From an uncultured Chloroflexota bacterium (GTDB taxonomy: Bacteria > Chloroflexota > Chloroflexia > Thermomicrobiales > UBA6265): a DNA stretch of 6,369 nt. Positions 4,688 to 6,369 of this stretch are shown here, in pieces. Both the position numbers and the translations under genes were made by a program. The stretch is taken from assembly GCA_937901745.1 (NCBI GenBank), contig CALGSZ010000039.1, positions 1-6,369 on the forward strand. Direction: 5' to 3'. Position 1 is the first letter of the stretch. The number at the start of each line of letters is the position of its first letter. The notes below the pieces were generated by a model that saw nothing but the letters and a program-made list of their open reading frames with translations, did no database searches and had not been told where the DNA came from.

Positions 4688-6061
4688 TCAGCCGCTCAGA
4701 GCAAACTCGAAGAAGACCGTGGAGTCGTCGCCTCCGGGGCCGGGGACCCGGCTGCACTTCTCGGCTCCGCTGATGCCGTCGGCAGCCAGCACGTCACACG
4801 ACAAGACGATGACGCTGGCCGAACGCGCCGGTTCATCCGTCGAACCCTCCCGTCCCGCGTCGTGGCGGCAGGAGTCCCCATCGGATTCGAATCCCTTGTC
4901 GCAGTCGATGGGGTCACCGGTCGGGTTCTCCACCCAGATCGAATCGATGAAGGCGGGTACGAAGCCGTCGATGTGTGAGCTGGTGATGACGGGAAGGAGG
5001 ACGAGGCGAGGGCTTTCGTACAGCTCCGCCGAGAACAGGTCGTCAGGCGGCGAGCCGAGGCACGCGAACAGGTTGTTCCGGGCTTCTACGTACTCGTCGT
5101 CGTCCTCACTGTCATCGGTGGTGGTGGCGCCCGACGCGGCGTCGGCGCAAGCCGTGGACGAGCCGGGCTCGTCGATGAAGCTCCAGAGGGGCCGGTTGTC
5201 GATTCGCCGATCGTCGATCCTGGCGTCGCCGTAGACGGGCCAGGGCTCAGTCGCCAATCTCCGCTCGACCAAACCATGGTTCAGGTCTCCCGGAGCAGGG
5301 CTTGCCGATGCGGCTGCGTTCGGGAAAGGATCGCACCCCGTTCTCGGCGTCCCCGAGCGATAGACGGTGAAGAGGATGTCCGTTCCAGACCACATCACCT
5401 CGTCGAGGGGCGAGCCCTCGCACGCGTCGAGGTCCAGCCAGACGATCACGCCGTGATGGCCCTCGCACCGGTCGATCGGCGAGCTCGGTGACGGGACGCC
5501 CGAGAGGCATCGGCGTGAACCGGTCGAAAGGGCGCCGGAGAGGGCGGCGGGGAAGAGCTCGAGCTCGTCGATCGTCGGCTCGAACGTGATCTCGGCCACC
5601 GCAAACGTCTCGATCGTTTCGACACCCAGCACTCTTCCGAAAGTGGTCTCGGTGTCCTGAGTAGGTATCCGGACGCGGAGCCGGCGATAGGGCAGGACGG
5701 AACCCTCATCTGGGCCCATGCTGATGCACTCGCTGGTCAAGTGCTCGGGCAGGGCCTCAGGGTCGCGGCAAGTCGACCAATCCAGCGGCTCCGGGCTATT
5801 CAGGTTCTCCTCGGCGTACCTCTGGATGTCGTCGACGATCTGGTCCATCGGGTCGCCGGCGAGGAACCCCACTCCACCGGCCAGAGCGGCGGCATCGGCC
5901 GCTGCCTGATCCAACCTCTGTTCGTTGCGTGCGGCGCTGATGTCTACGGCGAAGGCGGCGAAGCCGAGGAGCACGAGCATCGCGCTTGCCACGATGATGG
6001 CGGTGGCACCGCGTTCGGAGTGCAGGTCCGCCCTCAGCACGTCACGGTCTTGGGGCTCCAT
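4688..6061 (-). CDS. TadG-like pilus assembly protein (right copy), large cysteine-containing exported domain
   Basis: The protein has 457 residues. ERGATAIIVASAML begins the anchor; the hydrophobic segment at about 19-40 ends LGFAAFAVDIS and is followed by LDQAAADAAALAG (about 50-62), the Tad N-terminal domain signature. No +5 glutamate is present. CRDPEA (98), TTFGRVLGVE (139-148) and DNRPLW (288-293) match the paralogue at 101-1564. Eight cysteines (98, 112, 185, 199, 214, 243, 305, 334) follow the same order. Four further cysteines (387, 398, 422, 436) occur only in this copy's C-terminal extension. The loop between C305 and C334 holds an acidic run, DDSEDDDE (about 316-323), where the paralogue has its DxDxDG loop. 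ATG 6061 is preferred over TTG 6130 because AGGA lies 6 bases upstream and it precedes the anchor closely; it overlaps the upstream tadE by 28 bases. A GTG at 6040 is a weaker alternative. It is probably a membrane-anchored exported component of the pilus system; no enzymatic motif is seen. Confidence 0.85.
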   Translation of the reverse strand: MEPQDRDVLRADLHSERGATAIIVASAMLVLLGFAAFAVDISAARNEQRLDQAAADAAALAGGVGFLAGDPMDQIVDDIQRYAEENLNSPEPLDWSTCRDPEALPEHLTSECISMGPDEGSVLPYRRLRVRIPTQDTETTFGRVLGVETIETFAVAEITFEPTIDELELFPAALSGALSTGSRRCLSGVPSPSSPIDRCEGHHGVIVWLDLDACEGSPLDEVMWSGTDILFTVYRSGTPRTGCDPFPNAAASASPAPGDLNHGLVERRLATEPWPVYGDARIDDRRIDNRPLWSFIDEPGSSTACADAASGATTTDDSEDDDEYVEARNNLFACLGSPPDDLFSAELYESPRLVLLPVITSSHIDGFVPAFIDSIWVENPTGDPIDCDKGFESDGDSCRHDAGREGSTDEPARSASVIVLSCDVLAADGISGAEKCSRVPGPGGDDSTVFFEFALSG

Positions 6062-6369
6062 ACCGGATCCTGCTGCTCGAGCCGCACTCTCGCCGTGTGT
6101 GTGAGTTTCATCGACGACGGAAACGCCCAATCGAGGATCCCTGTCAGGGTCTGGGCGGGGGACTCGACCGTGGCCCGGACCTCGGAACCGACGTCGTTGC
6201 TGTCTCGTTCGAAGGTGACTCTCGCTCCGGACGCGGCCACATCGAGTCGTTCACAGACGGTGTCGATCTCACCGTCGACGGCGGCCAACCGGGCCGCTTC
6301 GGCGGCGCCGTGGCGGACGTCGAGGTTCTGGGTGAACAGCCACCCGACCTCGATGATGCCGCAGAGGAG
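6034..6369 (-). CDS. TadE-like pseudopilin (right copy), 5' end missing
   Basis: The reading frame is open to the right edge, so the start lies outside the window; 111 residues are visible. The fragment begins inside the membrane helix (LLCGIIEVGWLFTQNLDVRH) and continues GAAEAARLAAVDGEID, the TadE transition region. The G-x4-E site would be just beyond the edge. The exported part has cysteines at fragment residues 39 and 111, the latter being the last residue. TVCERLD and RLEQQDPVWSPKTVTC align with TVCDAMD and RLEQPASSWSSGTASC of the left tadE, so these two are closer to each other than to the tandem tadE pair. A TTG at 6288 sits in the middle of the conserved EAARLAAV stretch and is not a real start. 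The TadG-like gene starts inside its 3' end. Confidence 0.85.
   Translation of the reverse strand, partial: LLCGIIEVGWLFTQNLDVRHGAAEAARLAAVDGEIDTVCERLDVAASGARVTFERDSNDVGSEVRATVESPAQTLTGILDWAFPSSMKLTHTARVRLEQQDPVWSPKTVTC
6068..6072 (-). promoter_or_regulatory. Ribosome binding site of the right tadG-like gene
   Basis: CAGGA on the minus strand, 6 bases before the ATG at 6061. It lies within the end of the upstream tadE and supports ATG 6061 as the start. Confidence 0.6.

Noticed and set aside
4542..5234. Long plus-strand open frame of 230 codons opposite the right tadG-like gene
   Set aside because: It is Ser/Arg/Pro-rich as expected of a shadow in GC-rich DNA, spans two convincing minus-strand genes and their gap, and has no ribosome binding site.

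Overview
The window is part of a gene cluster for minor proteins of a Tad/Flp-type pilus (or a similar surface fibre machine), read almost entirely on the minus strand, so transcription runs from the right end to the left. High GC, GC-rich third positions, GTG/TTG starts and several adjacent TadE and TadG-like genes suggest an actinobacterium, possibly of the Acidimicrobiia type. That placement is an inference from style, not from a marker gene. No pilin (flp), ATPase (tadA), platform gene (tadB/C), secretin or prepilin peptidase lies in the window; they would be elsewhere.

Right block, in transcription order: a TadE-like pseudopilin cut by the right edge (6369-6034); a large TadG-like protein (6061-4688); two short TadE-like pseudopilins that overlap by 8 bases (4623-4066 and 4073-3678); and a protein with a TadG/PilX-type membrane anchor followed by a repetitive asparagine-pair beta-helix (3666-2446). 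The overlaps, short gaps and well-placed ribosome binding sites suggest one or two operons. A 64-base gap at 4624-4687 holds the only candidate regulatory motif.

Middle: a short plus-strand gene (2126-2444) runs against the cluster and stops one base from the end of the beta-helix gene. Its coding frame is very GC-rich at third positions, but it appears broken by one extra C in a C run. It splits the Tad cluster into two minus-strand units.

Left block: a second TadE + TadG pair (2007-1558 and 1564-101), clearly paralogous to the pair at the right edge but with less GC-rich third positions. After a 37-base gap comes the start of a dihydrodipicolinate synthase-like gene (63-1), cut by the left edge.

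Likely roles: the TadE proteins carry the G-x4-E prepilin-peptidase type motif and a two-cysteine exported domain. The three large proteins carry the related N-terminal membrane segment without the glutamate, followed by large exported domains. The two TadG proteins share eight cysteines in the same order, and the third folds as a probable beta-helix. Together they look like the minor-pilin, tip or cell-anchor set of the pilus. The least ordinary items are the asparagine-ladder beta-helix, the eight-cysteine TadG ectodomain with an acidic calcium-type loop, and the frameshifted plus-strand gene.
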